64,000 bases of DNA from Streptomyces angustmyceticus (GCF_019933235.1 NZ_CP082945.1:1364001-1428000), one strand, 5' to 3'. Counted from the stretch's first letter, positions 28,520 through 37,622 are shown. Program-made: numbers and translations. Notes: generated by a model from the letters alone, not told the origin.

Positions 28520-29704
28520 TCAGCCGGCCGTGTCCTGCTGCCCGGTGCGGTCCGGGCCGGCGGACGGGGACTCGGCGGGGAGGGGGGCGAGGAGGCCGGG
28601 GACCTGCCAGTCACGGGAGATCTCCGCACTGTCCGCCCCGGGCCGTGCGGGCGGCCTGCGCACCGCGCCCGGTGTGCGCGAGAAGCGCGGCGCGGGGGCG
28701 GGCTGGGTCATTCCGCCGTGCTCGACGAAGGTGCCGCGGGCGGCGAGATGCGGGTGCTGCGGCGCCTCGCGCAGGGACAGCACCGGCGCCACACAGGCGT
28801 CGGACTCCGCGAAGACCGCCGTCCACTCCTCGCGGCTGCGGGTCTTGAAGCGGGCGGCGATGGTGGTGCGCAGCTCGCTCCAGGCGGCGGGGTCGTCGCG
28901 TCCTGCGGCCTCCTGCTCGATGCCCAGCAGCCGGATGAACTCGCCGTAGAACCGCTGCTCCAGCGCGCCGACCGCCATGTAGCCGCCGTCGGCGGTCTCG
29001 TAGGTGCCGTAGAAGGGGGCCCCGCCGTCGAGGAGGTTGGCGCCGCGCCGGTCCTGCCAGCCGCCGGCCGCCAGCATGCCGTGGATCATCGCCGTCAGAT
29101 GGGCGGTGCCGTCGACGATGGCGGCGTCGACGACCTGGCCCGTGCCGCCGTCGGTGCGGGCGTGCTGGAGGGCGGCGAGGACGCCGATGACCAGGTAGAG
29201 GGAGCCGCCCGCGTAGTCACCGAGGAGATTGGCGGGCGCGGCGGGCGGGCCGTCGGGCGAACCGATCATGCCCAGGGCGCCCGTGATGGCGATGTAGCCG
29301 ATGTCGTGTCCGGCGGTGCCGGCGAGCGGGCCCTGTTGTCCCCAGCCCGTCATCCGGCCGTAGACCAGCCGGGGGTTGCGTGCCAGACACTCCTCGGGGC
29401 CCACTCCCAGCCGCTCGGCCACGCCCGGACGGTACCCCTCGATCAGCACATCGGCGCGCCCGGCGAGTTCGAGGACCTGCGCCACCCCGTCGGGGCTCTT
29501 CAGGTCCACCAGCACGGAGCGTTTGTTGCGGTTGGTGACGTCGCAGGCCGGATCGATGCCCAGCCCCGCGCCGCCGGGCCGGTCGACACGGACGACGTCG
29601 GCGCCGAGGTCGGCCAGGAGCATGGCGGCGAACGGGCCGGGGCCGATGCCCGCGAGTTCGACCACCCGCACCCCGCTCAGCGGGCCGTTCCCTGACTCCG
29701 TCAT
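28520..29704 (-). CDS. CoA-transferase family protein, alpha-methylacyl-CoA racemase type
   Basis: A 394-residue CaiB/BaiF-family protein. Three residues match the catalytic set of mycobacterial methylacyl-CoA racemase in identity and spacing: H133 in AGHDIGYIA, D163 in NLLGDYAGG and E249 in VGALEQRFY. It therefore more likely epimerises 2-methyl-branched acyl-CoAs than transfers CoA. That step lets (2R)-methyl acyl chains, for example from branched lipids or sterol side chains, enter beta-oxidation. It is the first gene of the run; a 181-bp gap follows before the dehydrogenase. ATG 29704 is the start. Two direct ACA-N7-TGT elements lie 25-55 bases upstream. Confidence 0.85.
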   Translation of the reverse strand: MTESGNGPLSGVRVVELAGIGPGPFAAMLLADLGADVVRVDRPGGAGLGIDPACDVTNRNKRSVLVDLKSPDGVAQVLELAGRADVLIEGYRPGVAERLGVGPEECLARNPRLVYGRMTGWGQQGPLAGTAGHDIGYIAITGALGMIGSPDGPPAAPANLLGDYAGGSLYLVIGVLAALQHARTDGGTGQVVDAAIVDGTAHLTAMIHGMLAAGGWQDRRGANLLDGGAPFYGTYETADGGYMAVGALEQRFYGEFIRLLGIEQEAAGRDDPAAWSELRTTIAARFKTRSREEWTAVFAESDACVAPVLSLREAPQHPHLAARGTFVEHGGMTQPAPAPRFSRTPGAVRRPPARPGADSAEISRDWQVPGLLAPLPAESPSAGPDRTGQQDTAG

Positions 29705-29730
29705 CGCGCCCCATGCCTTTCCGCACTGTG

Positions 29731-29757
29731 ACACTTCTGATGTAACACTCGTGATGT
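29731..29757. promoter_or_regulatory. Tandem ACA-N7-TGT sites upstream of the beta-oxidation operon
   Basis: Copies at 29731-29743 and 29745-29757, offset 14 bp, share ACACT..TGATGT. The second is flanked symmetrically (TAACA-N7-TGTTA, 29743-29759). A similar site covers the MerR gene -10 box. Confidence 0.45.
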
Positions 29758-29809
29758 TAAGAACGTGTTCCACTTTCCACAAGCCCCCCGTGTCGCGCGG
29801 CAGCAGCGG

Positions 29810-29855
29810 AAAAAGCCCGTGGCGGCGATGCTCAACTGTCATCGCCGCCACGGGC
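29810..29855 (-). terminator. Intrinsic terminator of the YjbR-like gene
   Basis: A perfect 16-bp stem, GCCCGTGGCGGCGATG (29815-29830) with 29840-29855, loop 9 bases, followed on the minus strand by five T residues (29814-29810): a complete rho-independent terminator. Confidence 0.9.
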
Positions 29856-29882
29856 CTTTGCGCGCCTGCTGCCGCTGCGCCG

Positions 29883-30263
29883 CTATCCCCCGTCGAGCTC
29901 GGCGATGAGCTTCTTGGGGGCTATGACGCGATAGGACTCCTCCGCCCAGTCGCAGAGCAGCTCGGCCGGCGGAGCGCCCGGCTCCGTGAGGGGGACCCGC
30001 ACCCATCCGGACCTGCCCAGGCCGTAGCCGGCGGGCTGGGCACCGGGCGAGGTCAGCGCATGGGCATGCACCTCGGGGGCCTTCAGCTTCAGCGTGACCC
30101 CGAAGGGATGGTTGCCGTCACCGACGCCCAGGAAGATGAAGACCCTCTTGTTGACCTTGATGACGCTCTCGCCCCACGGGAACTCCTCCACCGTCCCCGG
30201 AAGGCCGAGCGCGAACGCGCGCACCCGCTCGCGCACCTTCGCCGGATCCGCCGCCTTCGCCAT
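29883..30263 (-). CDS. MmcQ/YjbR-family protein
   Basis: A 126-residue single-domain protein of the MmcQ/YjbR (CyaY-like fold) family, recognisable by LGLPGTVEEFPWGESVIKVNKRVFIFLG, LKLKAPEVH, and the C-terminal WAEESYRVIAPKKLIAEL. The family is commonly annotated as DNA-binding but its function is not well established. ATG 30263 is preceded by GGAGG five bases away; longer upstream starts are low-complexity. It stands alone with its own terminator and is not obviously linked to the neighbours. Confidence 0.8.
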   Translation of the reverse strand: MAKAADPAKVRERVRAFALGLPGTVEEFPWGESVIKVNKRVFIFLGVGDGNHPFGVTLKLKAPEVHAHALTSPGAQPAGYGLGRSGWVRVPLTEPGAPPAELLCDWAEESYRVIAPKKLIAELDGG

Positions 30264-30524
30264 GCGCTCCTCCACGTCCGTCCCCCGTACGACACCGCCC
30301 GCGGCGCCGCCCGGACCGCGCTCGTCACGCCCGGCCCGCCCAACGCATTCCACGCTAACGGCGACCACTGACAACGGCCCGCGGAGCGCCGGACGCCGGG
30401 CCGACCGAGGGACACCCGTCCCCCCTTCCTGTCCCTTCCCCCGCAACTCGCCGCCGCGCTGTCCGGCTTCCCCGACGGCCGGGGCCGCGGGCGTGCACGG
30501 AGTCGGCGACGGACTCCAGGGCCG

Positions 30525-32039
30525 CTACGCCACATCCGCCGACGCCTCTCCTGACCCGCCGGACGGACCCGCGGCCGACGCCTCCGCTCCCCCGGCCTCC
30601 GGCACCAGGTGGTCGCCGGACGCCTTACGGTCCACCAGCCGGCCCAGCCGCCGGGGCACATCGCCGCCCACCAGGACGATGACCACGAGCGTCAGCCCGA
30701 AAGTGAGCACGGCCAGCGCCCTGCCCAGGTGCATGCCTTCGGCCAGATGGGCCCCGAGAACGGGCGCCACCGCCCCGCCCAGGGCCCCGGCGTTGTAGAC
30801 GAAGCCCAGGGAGGCGGCCCGGGTGGCGGTCGGGAAGTGGCCGGCGAGGTACTTCGGCAGGATGCCGGAGATGCCCTGGCTGAGCGCGAGCAGCCCGAAG
30901 AGCAGCACACCGAGCGCCGGCAGGCTGTCCCGCACCGCGAAGACCGGGAAGACCAGGGCGAGGGAGGCCAGCAGGGTGCCGGCATAGGCACGGCGGGTGC
31001 CGAACCGGTCGCCGACGAAGCCCGCCAGCCAGCAGCCCGCCATGGTGCCGAAGCCCGCGCAGAACATCACGTCGCCGACCTGCCCGGCGGTGTACCCGAG
31101 GCCGGTCTTGAGGTAGGTGGGCAGCAGGGCCTGGATCGGCCAGCTGTAGAGGAAGGCACAGAACACCGTCACCATCAGGGCGACGTACAGCAGCCCTCCG
31201 CGACGGCCGCCGAGCTGTGCGGCGAAGGCCACCAGGCACCCCGCGGCGACGACGGACAGCCCCGGCACGAAGCCGGTACCGACGGGTGTGAAGACACAGA
31301 ACAGCGCGACCGAGGCCGTCGCCGCCAGCGCCGCGTTGACCCAGGGCCGGATCCGGCCGGTGAACAACGGCCGGAACGGATGGGGGCGTTCCTCCCCCGT
31401 ACGGGCGGCGCCGATCTGCCGCTGCCAGTCACCGGCCTCCGGCAGCGATCTGCGCATCCAGAGGGCGACCAGGACGGGCAGCACGCCGATCCAGAACATC
31501 CAGCGCCAGCCCCAGCGCGGGACCACCCAGGCGTAGAGCTCGGCGGCGAGGACGGTGCCGCCGGCGTAACCGGAGATGATGAATCCGGAAGCCCGGTTGC
31601 GCCACCGGACGGGCCAGCTCTCCAGCACATACGTCACACTCGCGCCGTACTCCCCCGCCATGCCCAGACCGATCACCAGCCGGGCGACGAACAGGCTGGT
31701 GTAGCCCCAGGCGAAACCGCAGGCGAAGGTGCCCAGCGAGTAGAGCAGAATGCTGGCGATCATGGCGGCCCGGCGGCCGTGGCGGTCGGCCATCGCGCCC
31801 AGGACGGCGCCGCCCAGCCACCGGGTGACGAAGGCGCCGGAGACCAGCGAGGCGGCGGTGGCGGTGCTCAGACGGAAGTCGTCGGCGATCTCGGTCAGCA
31901 CGAGCGTGATCAGAACGAAGTCGAAGCCGTCGAGGAGGTACCCGATCCAGGCGGCGGCCATCGCCTTCCACTGGCCCGGACCGACCTCCCGCCACCAGTG
32001 CCGTCCGTGCTCAGCGGTATCGGTGGGACGCGTCGTCAT
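30525..32039 (-). CDS. nanT: MFS transporter closely resembling sialic acid permease NanT
   Basis: A 504-residue transporter that shares long distinctive segments with E. coli NanT as I remember it: AAWIGYLLDGFDFVLITLVL, RLVIGLGMAGEYGAS, FLYSWPIQALLPTYLKTGLG and FVYNAGALGGAVAPVLGA. It has the two extra mid-protein helices of the NanT group. The expected role is proton-coupled uptake of N-acetylneuraminate or a related acid. However, no sialate lyase, epimerase or kinase lies nearby, so the substrate is an inference. ATG 32039 has GGGGAGG nine to ten bases upstream. A perfect 20-bp palindrome sits just upstream in the promoter. Confidence 0.82.
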   Translation of the reverse strand: MTTRPTDTAEHGRHWWREVGPGQWKAMAAAWIGYLLDGFDFVLITLVLTEIADDFRLSTATAASLVSGAFVTRWLGGAVLGAMADRHGRRAAMIASILLYSLGTFACGFAWGYTSLFVARLVIGLGMAGEYGASVTYVLESWPVRWRNRASGFIISGYAGGTVLAAELYAWVVPRWGWRWMFWIGVLPVLVALWMRRSLPEAGDWQRQIGAARTGEERPHPFRPLFTGRIRPWVNAALAATASVALFCVFTPVGTGFVPGLSVVAAGCLVAFAAQLGGRRGGLLYVALMVTVFCAFLYSWPIQALLPTYLKTGLGYTAGQVGDVMFCAGFGTMAGCWLAGFVGDRFGTRRAYAGTLLASLALVFPVFAVRDSLPALGVLLFGLLALSQGISGILPKYLAGHFPTATRAASLGFVYNAGALGGAVAPVLGAHLAEGMHLGRALAVLTFGLTLVVIVLVGGDVPRRLGRLVDRKASGDHLVPEAGGAEASAAGPSGGSGEASADVA

Positions 32040-32065
32040 GACTACCCGGCCTCCCCGGCGGTAGG

Positions 32066-32085
32066 GACATGGGACATCCCATGTC
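32066..32085. promoter_or_regulatory. Perfect operator palindrome upstream of the NanT-like gene
   Basis: GACATGGG-ACAT-CCCATGTC, 8-bp arms, 27 bases upstream of the ATG. On the minus strand it starts inside a GTGACA -35-like box, so bound repressor would block the promoter. Confidence 0.6.
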
Positions 32086-32189
32086 ACCGCCCATCCGCGA
32101 ATGTGGACCGGCCGCGAGGCCCTGTCAAGGCTGCCCGCCGCGCTCCCAGCGGCCCTGCGGGAAACCAACGACGCGGCCGCAAAGGGACG

Positions 32190-32219
32190 TTGACGGAGGC
32201 AACGGCAGCTGCCTAAGGT
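32190..32219 (+). promoter_or_regulatory. Strong vegetative promoter
   Basis: TTGACG (32190-32195), 18-base spacer, TAAGGT (32214-32219); serves the saccharopine-dehydrogenase-like gene. Confidence 0.7.
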
Positions 32220-32258
32220 CCGTTCTCCATGCCCCACAGGCGGTCGAGAGGACGCGGG

Positions 32259-33446
32259 ATGCCACGGCAGGACACCTCCGGACGGGCCCATGACCTCGTG
32301 CTCTACGGCGCGACCGGCTTCGCGGGCGCGCTCACCGCCGCCTACCTGGCCCGGCACGCACCCAAGGACTGCCGCTGGGCGCTGGCCGGGCGCAACACCG
32401 CCAAACTGGAGCGGTTGCGCGACCGGCTGGCGGACATCGACCCGTCCTGCGCCGAGCTGCCGCTGCTGCGGGCCGACAGCGGCGATCCGGACGCGCTGCG
32501 CGCCCTCGCCGCCGATACCCGGGTGCTGGCGACAACCGTCGGCCCGTATCTGCTCCACGGCGAGCCGCTGGTCGCCGCCTGCGCCGCGGCAGGCACCGAC
32601 TACGTCGACCTGACCGGCGAGCCGGAGTTCATCGACCGGATGTACCTGCGCCACGATGCGACGGCCCGCGCCTCCGGTGCGCGCCTCGTGCACGCCGGCG
32701 GATTCGACTCCGTCCCGCACGACCTGGGGGTCCTCTTCACGGTGGGGCTCCTGCCGGAAGGCGTCCCCGTACGCATCGACGGCTTCGTGCGGACCAACGC
32801 GACGTTCTCCGGCGGCACGCTGACCTCCGCGCTGACCGTCGCCTCGCGTCCGGTGGCCATGGCGCGGGCCGCGCGCGAGCGGCAGCGGGTCGAACCGCGA
32901 CCGGACGGCCGTACGGTGCGGGCGTCGTTCGGGCCGCCTCTCAAGAGCGCCGAAACGCGCACCTGGGGCGTGCCGTTGCCGACCCTGGACCCTCAGGTCA
33001 TCGCCCGCTCGGCCGCCGCGCTGGACCGTTACGGGCCCGATTTCCGCTATCGCCACTACGCGGGCGTACGGCGGCTGCCGGTCGCCGTCGGCGGGGCCCT
33101 GGGGGTGGGAGCCGTGTGCGCGCTCGCCCAGTTGCCGCCCGCCCGGCGGTGGATGTCGCGGCGCCTGGAGCCGGGCGACGGGCCCGGTCCCGAGCGCCGC
33201 GCGCGCAGCTGGTTCAAGGTGCGGTTCGTCGGTTCCGGCGGTGGCGCACGTGTGATCACCGAGGTGTCGGGCGGTGACCCCGGCTACGACGAGACGGCGA
33301 AGATGCTCGCCGAGTCGGCGCTCAGCCTGGCCTTCGACGAGCTGCCGGAGACCGCGGGACAGGTGACGACCGCGGTCGCCATGGGGGACGCGCTGACGGC
33401 TCGCCTCCAGGATGCGGGCATCACGTTCCGCGTCGTCCGGGAGTAG
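32259..33446 (+). CDS. Saccharopine dehydrogenase-like / trans-acting enoyl reductase family protein
   Basis: The 395-residue protein begins with an NADP-binding Rossmann fold (DLVLYGATGFAGALTAAYLARHAP, then WALAGRNTAKLERLRDRL). It continues with the family segments TTVGPYLLHGEPLVAACAAAGTDYVDLTGE and VHAGGFDSVPHDLGV. This is the saccharopine-dehydrogenase-like group that includes the mycobacterial trans-acting enoyl reductases. A role in reducing a lipid or polyketide-type substrate is possible, but I see no partner synthase nearby. ATG 32259 is preceded by GAGAGGA; ATG 32229 is in frame but has a very short leader from the mapped promoter. Confidence 0.78.
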   Translation: MPRQDTSGRAHDLVLYGATGFAGALTAAYLARHAPKDCRWALAGRNTAKLERLRDRLADIDPSCAELPLLRADSGDPDALRALAADTRVLATTVGPYLLHGEPLVAACAAAGTDYVDLTGEPEFIDRMYLRHDATARASGARLVHAGGFDSVPHDLGVLFTVGLLPEGVPVRIDGFVRTNATFSGGTLTSALTVASRPVAMARAARERQRVEPRPDGRTVRASFGPPLKSAETRTWGVPLPTLDPQVIARSAAALDRYGPDFRYRHYAGVRRLPVAVGGALGVGAVCALAQLPPARRWMSRRLEPGDGPGPERRARSWFKVRFVGSGGGARVITEVSGGDPGYDETAKMLAESALSLAFDELPETAGQVTTAVAMGDALTARLQDAGITFRVVRE

Positions 33447-33493
33447 CCACGGACGCTGGCCCACCCCCGTGGAGGCTCACCCCGGGCCCGCCG

Positions 33494-34198
33494 TCAGGCG
33501 TCGGCGAGCGCCTTCCGGCACAGCGCGTCCGCGGCCCGGGTCGTCTCGGGGAGCCGGAAGCGCGCCGCCAGGTGGAGCGTGTGCGCGCAGGCGCGGTCCA
33601 GGTCGATGCGGTGCCCCACGGAGACGAAGACCGGCTTGACGCCCTTTTGGGTCCGCAGCGCACGTCCCACCTCCTCGTCCCCGTCCAACAGGGGGGAGGT
33701 GTCGCCGCGCTCCGGCCCGGGAGGTTCGTACCGGAAGGTGAAGGGATTCTTGGCGACACCGATGGTGGGCAGTCCGGTCAGCACTCCCAGATGGCTGGCG
33801 AGCCCGAAGCGGCGCGGGTGCGCCAGCCCGTAGCCGTCGCAGACCACCAGGCCGGGGGTACGGGTGAGGCGGGCGAGCGCGTCGAGCACCGTGGGAATCT
33901 CGCGGAAGGCGAGCAGTCCGGGGACGTACGGGAACGAGATCTGCCCGACCGCGGTGGCCTCGTCGACGACGGCGCGCGTACGGGCGTCCAGCGCGACGGC
34001 GGCAGCGGCGACGACATCGCGTGCGTCGTCATAGGCCACGTCCACTCCGACGACGGTGCCCTCGAACCCCGGTTCCGGACCGGCTTCGTCGAGCCGTACA
34101 TGGGGCCGCAACCGGTCCTGGACCGCGCGCGCCTGTTCCTCGTCGGCGGGCCAGTGCCGCAGTTCGTCGTCACGGGAGATCGTTCCGGGAGTGTCCAT
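33494..34198 (-). CDS. nfi: Endonuclease V (deoxyinosine 3'-endonuclease)
   Basis: A 234-residue endonuclease V with all family blocks: VVGVDVAYDD (metal-binding D53), QISFPYVPGLLAFREIP with the catalytic Glu, VVCDGYGLAHPRRFGLASHLGV with the second Asp, IGVAKNPF and KPVFVSVGHRIDL. It cuts DNA near deaminated bases such as inosine and starts alternative excision repair in the cytoplasm. ATG 34198 is used; on this strand a TAGCGT hexamer (34213-34208) lies nine bases before it, so the leader may be only a few bases. It is a stand-alone gene, convergent with the reductase gene. Confidence 0.93.
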   Translation of the reverse strand: MDTPGTISRDDELRHWPADEEQARAVQDRLRPHVRLDEAGPEPGFEGTVVGVDVAYDDARDVVAAAAVALDARTRAVVDEATAVGQISFPYVPGLLAFREIPTVLDALARLTRTPGLVVCDGYGLAHPRRFGLASHLGVLTGLPTIGVAKNPFTFRYEPPGPERGDTSPLLDGDEEVGRALRTQKGVKPVFVSVGHRIDLDRACAHTLHLAARFRLPETTRAADALCRKALADA

Positions 34199-34422
34199 GG
34201 TGGCCCCACGCTACCGAACCGGTGAGCGAGCGAGCCTCCGGGCGGTCGGGGCACCGGATGCCCCCGGGCCGGGCATGCCAAGGAGAGCGCGCCCCGGTCC
34301 GGGCGCCGCCGACCGGTTCGGTCCGCGGTCTGTTCCAGCGAGGTCCCGGGGCCGCTCCCCCAGGGCCCTGGCCTGCGCGTTCCCGGGCGGAAGGAGGCGC
34401 CGATTCCGCCTGATTCCTCGTC

Positions 34423-34428
34423 TATATT
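34423..34428 (+). promoter_or_regulatory. -10 box of a leaderless YciI gene
   Basis: TATATT ends exactly six bases before the ATG at 34435, which has no ribosome site. No clear -35 box. Confidence 0.5.
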
Positions 34429-34434
34429 GCAGCT

Positions 34435-34734
34435 ATGTTCGTCTTGGAACTGACCTATACCGCGCCCCTCGAACGCGTCGACGCCGTCCTTCAGGACCAT
34501 GTGGAGTGGCTGCAGAAGCACTACGCCGCCGGGCACTTCATCGCCGCCGGCCGCAAGGTCCCACGGGACGGAGGCGTGATTCTCGCCGCCGGGACGGACC
34601 GGGCGACCGTCGAGCGGATCGCGGCCGAGGATCCGTTCACCCTCGCCGGGGTGTGCGAGTACCGGATCACGGAGTTCGTGGCGACGACGACCGCTCCGGC
34701 CCTGGAGCAGTACCGCGAACAGCTCCCGTCCTGA
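34435..34734 (+). CDS. YciI family protein
   Basis: A 99-residue YCII-fold protein (MFVLELTYTAPLERVDAVLQ, then HYAAGHFIAAGRKVPRDGGVILA and the conserved DPFTLAGVCEYRITEF). The His in HVEWLQKH and Asp in EDPF are the usual conserved polar residues. The family is small, dimeric and cytoplasmic, with weakly defined chemistry. It is a different subgroup from the DGPF protein at 4177. Probably leaderless. It is a single-gene unit between endonuclease V and the sugar cluster. Confidence 0.8.
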   Translation: MFVLELTYTAPLERVDAVLQDHVEWLQKHYAAGHFIAAGRKVPRDGGVILAAGTDRATVERIAAEDPFTLAGVCEYRITEFVATTTAPALEQYREQLPS

Positions 34735-34883
34735 GGGCCCGGCCCTCCGGGCCGGACCGCCGGCGATCCGGCAGTCCGGGCACCGTCGGCAGCGGTCTCG
34801 CCAGGACCGCTCTCCGCTCCGGGCAACCGGCAGTCGAGCACGCGGTCTTGCCCGACAGCTCGGCGAAAGCGCCCCGCCCGGGG

Positions 34884-36341
34884 CTACGACGTCGTCGGCG
34901 GCGCCGCCGAACCGCTGAGCGTGTCCGGGCGCGCGGGGGCAGGCGACGCGGGCCAGCGCCCCCCGTTGCGCCAGAAATCCTGGATCTCCTCCAACTGGCG
35001 CCCCTTGGTCTCGGGAGCCGTGACGGCCGCGAAGACCAGCGCGACGAGCGCCAGGAACCCGAGGCCCGCGAACGTCCGGGCCGCACCCGCCCAGGCCATC
35101 AGGGAGGGGAAGAACTGGGCGATCAGCAGATTGGCGACCAGGTCGGCGGTGAGCATCACCGACGCCCCGGTGGAGCGCAGTTGGGCGGGAAAGGACTCGC
35201 TCGCATAGACCCAGATCAGCGACCCGAAGCCGAAGTTGAAGGCCGCGGTGAACAGCAGGATGGCGGCAAAGCCCACCCAGGTCGTGGCGCCGTGCAGCGC
35301 GCCCCCGGCGAAGACCGCGGTCAGCACCGCAAGCATCACGGCCATCGTGCCGATGCCGGAGAGCAGCACCACCCGCCGGCCGAGCCGGTCGATGATGAGG
35401 ATGGCGAGCACGGTCGCGGCCAGTGAGGCGAGCTGCACGAAGGACGGCAGCAGGAAGTTCTGGCCACTGCCGGTGAAGCCCATCTCCTCGAAGATCTGCG
35501 GGCTGTAGTACGTCACGGCGTTGATGCCGGTGATCTGGCAGAAGAAGCCGAGACCGACGACGAAGAACGCGGCGCGGGCATACGGCTTGCGCAGCAGCGA
35601 GCGCGCCGATCCGCCGCTCTCCTGGGCGAGCGCGGAGGCCACCGCGGCGACCTCCCCGCGCGGATCGACGTCCGGGTCGGTCATGGCCATGACCTCGACC
35701 GCCCGCTCCGTCCGTCCCTTGAGGACGTACCAGCGCGGGGTGTCCGGCAGCCTGAGCAGCGGAATCAGCACGAGGGCGGCCGGGATCGCGGAGAGGCCGA
35801 GCATCCAGCGCCAGTGACCGCCGCCGGACAGGCCCCAGTTGACGAAGTACGTGATGACGATGCCTGCGACCGTGGCCACCTGGTAGGCGGCGACGGAGGC
35901 TCCGCGGATGCGTGCCGGGGTCGATTCGGCGACATAGAGCGGCGCGGCGACGATCGAGATGCCGATGGCGATGCCGAGCAGGAAGCGGACGACGTCCAGC
36001 ACGACGGCGTTGGGCGCGACGGCGGAGAGGGCGACGAAGACCGCGTACGAGCCGGCCACGATCAGCATCGCCGCCTTGCGGCCCAGGGCGTCGGCGAGCT
36101 TGCCGCCGATCAGCGCGCCCGCGATGGAGCCGAACACCAGGATGCTGTTGACCAGGCCCTTTTCGGCCTCGGTGAGGTGGAAGTCCTTGCTCAGGAACAC
36201 CAGGGCACCGGAGATGCTGCCGGTGTCGTAGCCGTAGATGACGCCGACGACGGCGCCGGTGAGCGCGAACAGCCTGCCGGTGCGGCGGGTGGTCCGGGAT
36301 GACGGTGGCGGGGGCGTCGCGGAGAGCGTGGCAACGGACAT
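34884..36341 (-). CDS. MFS sugar porter
   Basis: A 485-residue, 12-helix member of the sugar porter family: GVIYGYDTGSISGAL in helix 1, GGKLADALGRKAAML in loop 2-3, PLYVAESTPARIRGA, the QITGINAVTYYSPQIF sugar-site motif in helix 7 (about 270-285), and the terminal PETKGRQLEEI. It should import a hexose, pentose or polyol by proton symport. ATG 36341 follows AAAGGA by seven bases. It is divergent from the SIS-aldolase operon and shares a TTTCACGCA element with it, so it is likely the uptake system for that pathway. Confidence 0.9.
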   Translation of the reverse strand: MSVATLSATPPPPSSRTTRRTGRLFALTGAVVGVIYGYDTGSISGALVFLSKDFHLTEAEKGLVNSILVFGSIAGALIGGKLADALGRKAAMLIVAGSYAVFVALSAVAPNAVVLDVVRFLLGIAIGISIVAAPLYVAESTPARIRGASVAAYQVATVAGIVITYFVNWGLSGGGHWRWMLGLSAIPAALVLIPLLRLPDTPRWYVLKGRTERAVEVMAMTDPDVDPRGEVAAVASALAQESGGSARSLLRKPYARAAFFVVGLGFFCQITGINAVTYYSPQIFEEMGFTGSGQNFLLPSFVQLASLAATVLAILIIDRLGRRVVLLSGIGTMAVMLAVLTAVFAGGALHGATTWVGFAAILLFTAAFNFGFGSLIWVYASESFPAQLRSTGASVMLTADLVANLLIAQFFPSLMAWAGAARTFAGLGFLALVALVFAAVTAPETKGRQLEEIQDFWRNGGRWPASPAPARPDTLSGSAAPPTTS

Positions 36342-36405
36342 GGGAAGTCCTTTGTGCGGCGGAGCGGGCCTTACTGCATGACTGATCTTGCAAGTATTCG
36401 GAGAG

Positions 36406-36414
36406 TTTCACGCA
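36406..36414. promoter_or_regulatory. DeoR-type operator candidate near the sugar porter
   Basis: TTTCACGCA, preceded by TTGCAAGTATT (36388-36398), 65 bases upstream of the porter start. An identical 9-mer occurs at 36604-36612. Confidence 0.4.
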
Positions 36415-36603
36415 CCTGTCAACACTTCGTGCCGCGCTCTCGACAACCCATCATCACCCCGCCTTCACCCCGGCAGAACCGGCAGTTGAGCATCCACGAA
36501 GGCCAAAACCCGCCCCTCCCCTCTGGCGCCTCCACTCGTACGAGGGATGGAAGCGCGTCAGATTTCTGCGTACAGTCGATTGCAACGAAAGCAAATATTG
36601 CAC

Positions 36604-36612
36604 TTTCACGCA
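36604..36612. promoter_or_regulatory. DeoR-type operator candidate before the SIS gene
   Basis: TTTCACGCA in a cluster with TTTCTGCG (36563-36570) and CTTTCGTTGCAA on the opposite strand (36591-36580). TTTC repeats are typical of DeoR/AgaR operators. Confidence 0.45.
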
Positions 36613-36649
36613 GCACATCGAGCGTACGCACCTCACGGGAGGGTGGGCC

Positions 36650-37555
36650 ATGAGCGAGATCTCGTACATGGAGCAGGAACTGCACAGCCAGCCGGAGACC
36701 TGGCGGGAAGCCGCGCGGATCGGGGCGGCCACGGGCACGCTGCCCAAGCCCGGACAGCGGGTGGCCGTCGTCGGCTGCGGCACCTCCTGGTTCATGGCGC
36801 AGTCGTATGCCGCCCTCCGCGAGGCGGCCGGACAGGGCGTGACGGACCCCTTCGCCGCCTCCGAGGCGTTCCTCGGCAGTGACCGCGGCTATGACGCGGT
36901 CGTCGCCATCACCCGGTCCGGCACCACGACAGAGGTGTTGCGCGTACTCGACGCCGTCAAGGGACGCATCCCGACGGTGACGATCATCGGTGATCCCGAG
37001 ACGCCGGCGGTGGCGGTCTCCGACGAGACGGTCGCGCTGCCCTTCGCCGACGAGAAGTCGGTGGTACAGACCCGTTTCGCGACGACGGCACTGACGCTGC
37101 TGCGTGCGCATCTGGGCGAGGACGTCTCCCGGGCGGTGGCCGACGCGGAGGAGGCGCTGACCTCGCCGGTGGAGAAGGAATGGGTGGACGCCGAGCAGTT
37201 CGCCTTCCTGGGGACGGGCTGGACCTTCGGTCTGGCCAATGAGGCGGCGCTCAAGATGCGGGAGGCATCGCAGAGTTGGACCGAGTCCTACCCCGCGATG
37301 GAGTACCGCCACGGCCCGATCGCGATAGCCGCACCCGGCCGGGTGACCTGGCTGTTCGGCCAGGCGCCGGAGGGGCTGGAGGCCGATGTGGTGCGGACCG
37401 GGGCGCGCTTTGTGCGCCATGCGCGCGATCCACTGGCCGATCTGGTCCTGGTCCAGCGGGTGGCCCTGGAGCGGGCCCGTGCCCGCGGCCTGGACCCGGA
37501 CAACCCCCGCAGCCTGACCCGCTCGGTGATGCTCGAAACGCCGGCCGCCTCGTAG
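36650..37555 (+). CDS. SIS-domain sugar isomerase/deaminase (AgaS/GlmS-like)
   Basis: A 301-residue protein with tandem SIS folds resembling the isomerase half of GlmS and AgaS: AVVGCGTSWFMAQ (about 39-51), AITRSGTTTEVL (about 86-97) and FLGTGWTFGLANEAALKMREAS with the YRHGPIA loop near 220. It would isomerise or deaminate a ketose/aldose or amino-sugar phosphate in the cytoplasm. GGGAGG precedes the ATG. It is the first gene of the isomerase-aldolase pair under the neighbouring DeoR regulator; an AgaS-like role in an amino-sugar or tagatose-type route is inferred from the aldolase next door. Confidence 0.82.
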   Translation: MSEISYMEQELHSQPETWREAARIGAATGTLPKPGQRVAVVGCGTSWFMAQSYAALREAAGQGVTDPFAASEAFLGSDRGYDAVVAITRSGTTTEVLRVLDAVKGRIPTVTIIGDPETPAVAVSDETVALPFADEKSVVQTRFATTALTLLRAHLGEDVSRAVADAEEALTSPVEKEWVDAEQFAFLGTGWTFGLANEAALKMREASQSWTESYPAMEYRHGPIAIAAPGRVTWLFGQAPEGLEADVVRTGARFVRHARDPLADLVLVQRVALERARARGLDPDNPRSLTRSVMLETPAAS

Positions 37556-37622
37556 GCCCTCACCTCCCCCGCCCCGTCTCCCCCACGCCAATCAACCCCG
37601 TCCGCAAGGGAGTCAGCCTCCG

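Larger units (their letters stand above)
36342..36649. other. Divergent control region of the sugar cluster
   Basis: 308 bp without a gene. It contains two identical TTTCACGCA elements, TTGCAA at 36388-36393 and 36580-36585, and further TTTC-type motifs on both strands around 36563-36612. Confidence 0.6.
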
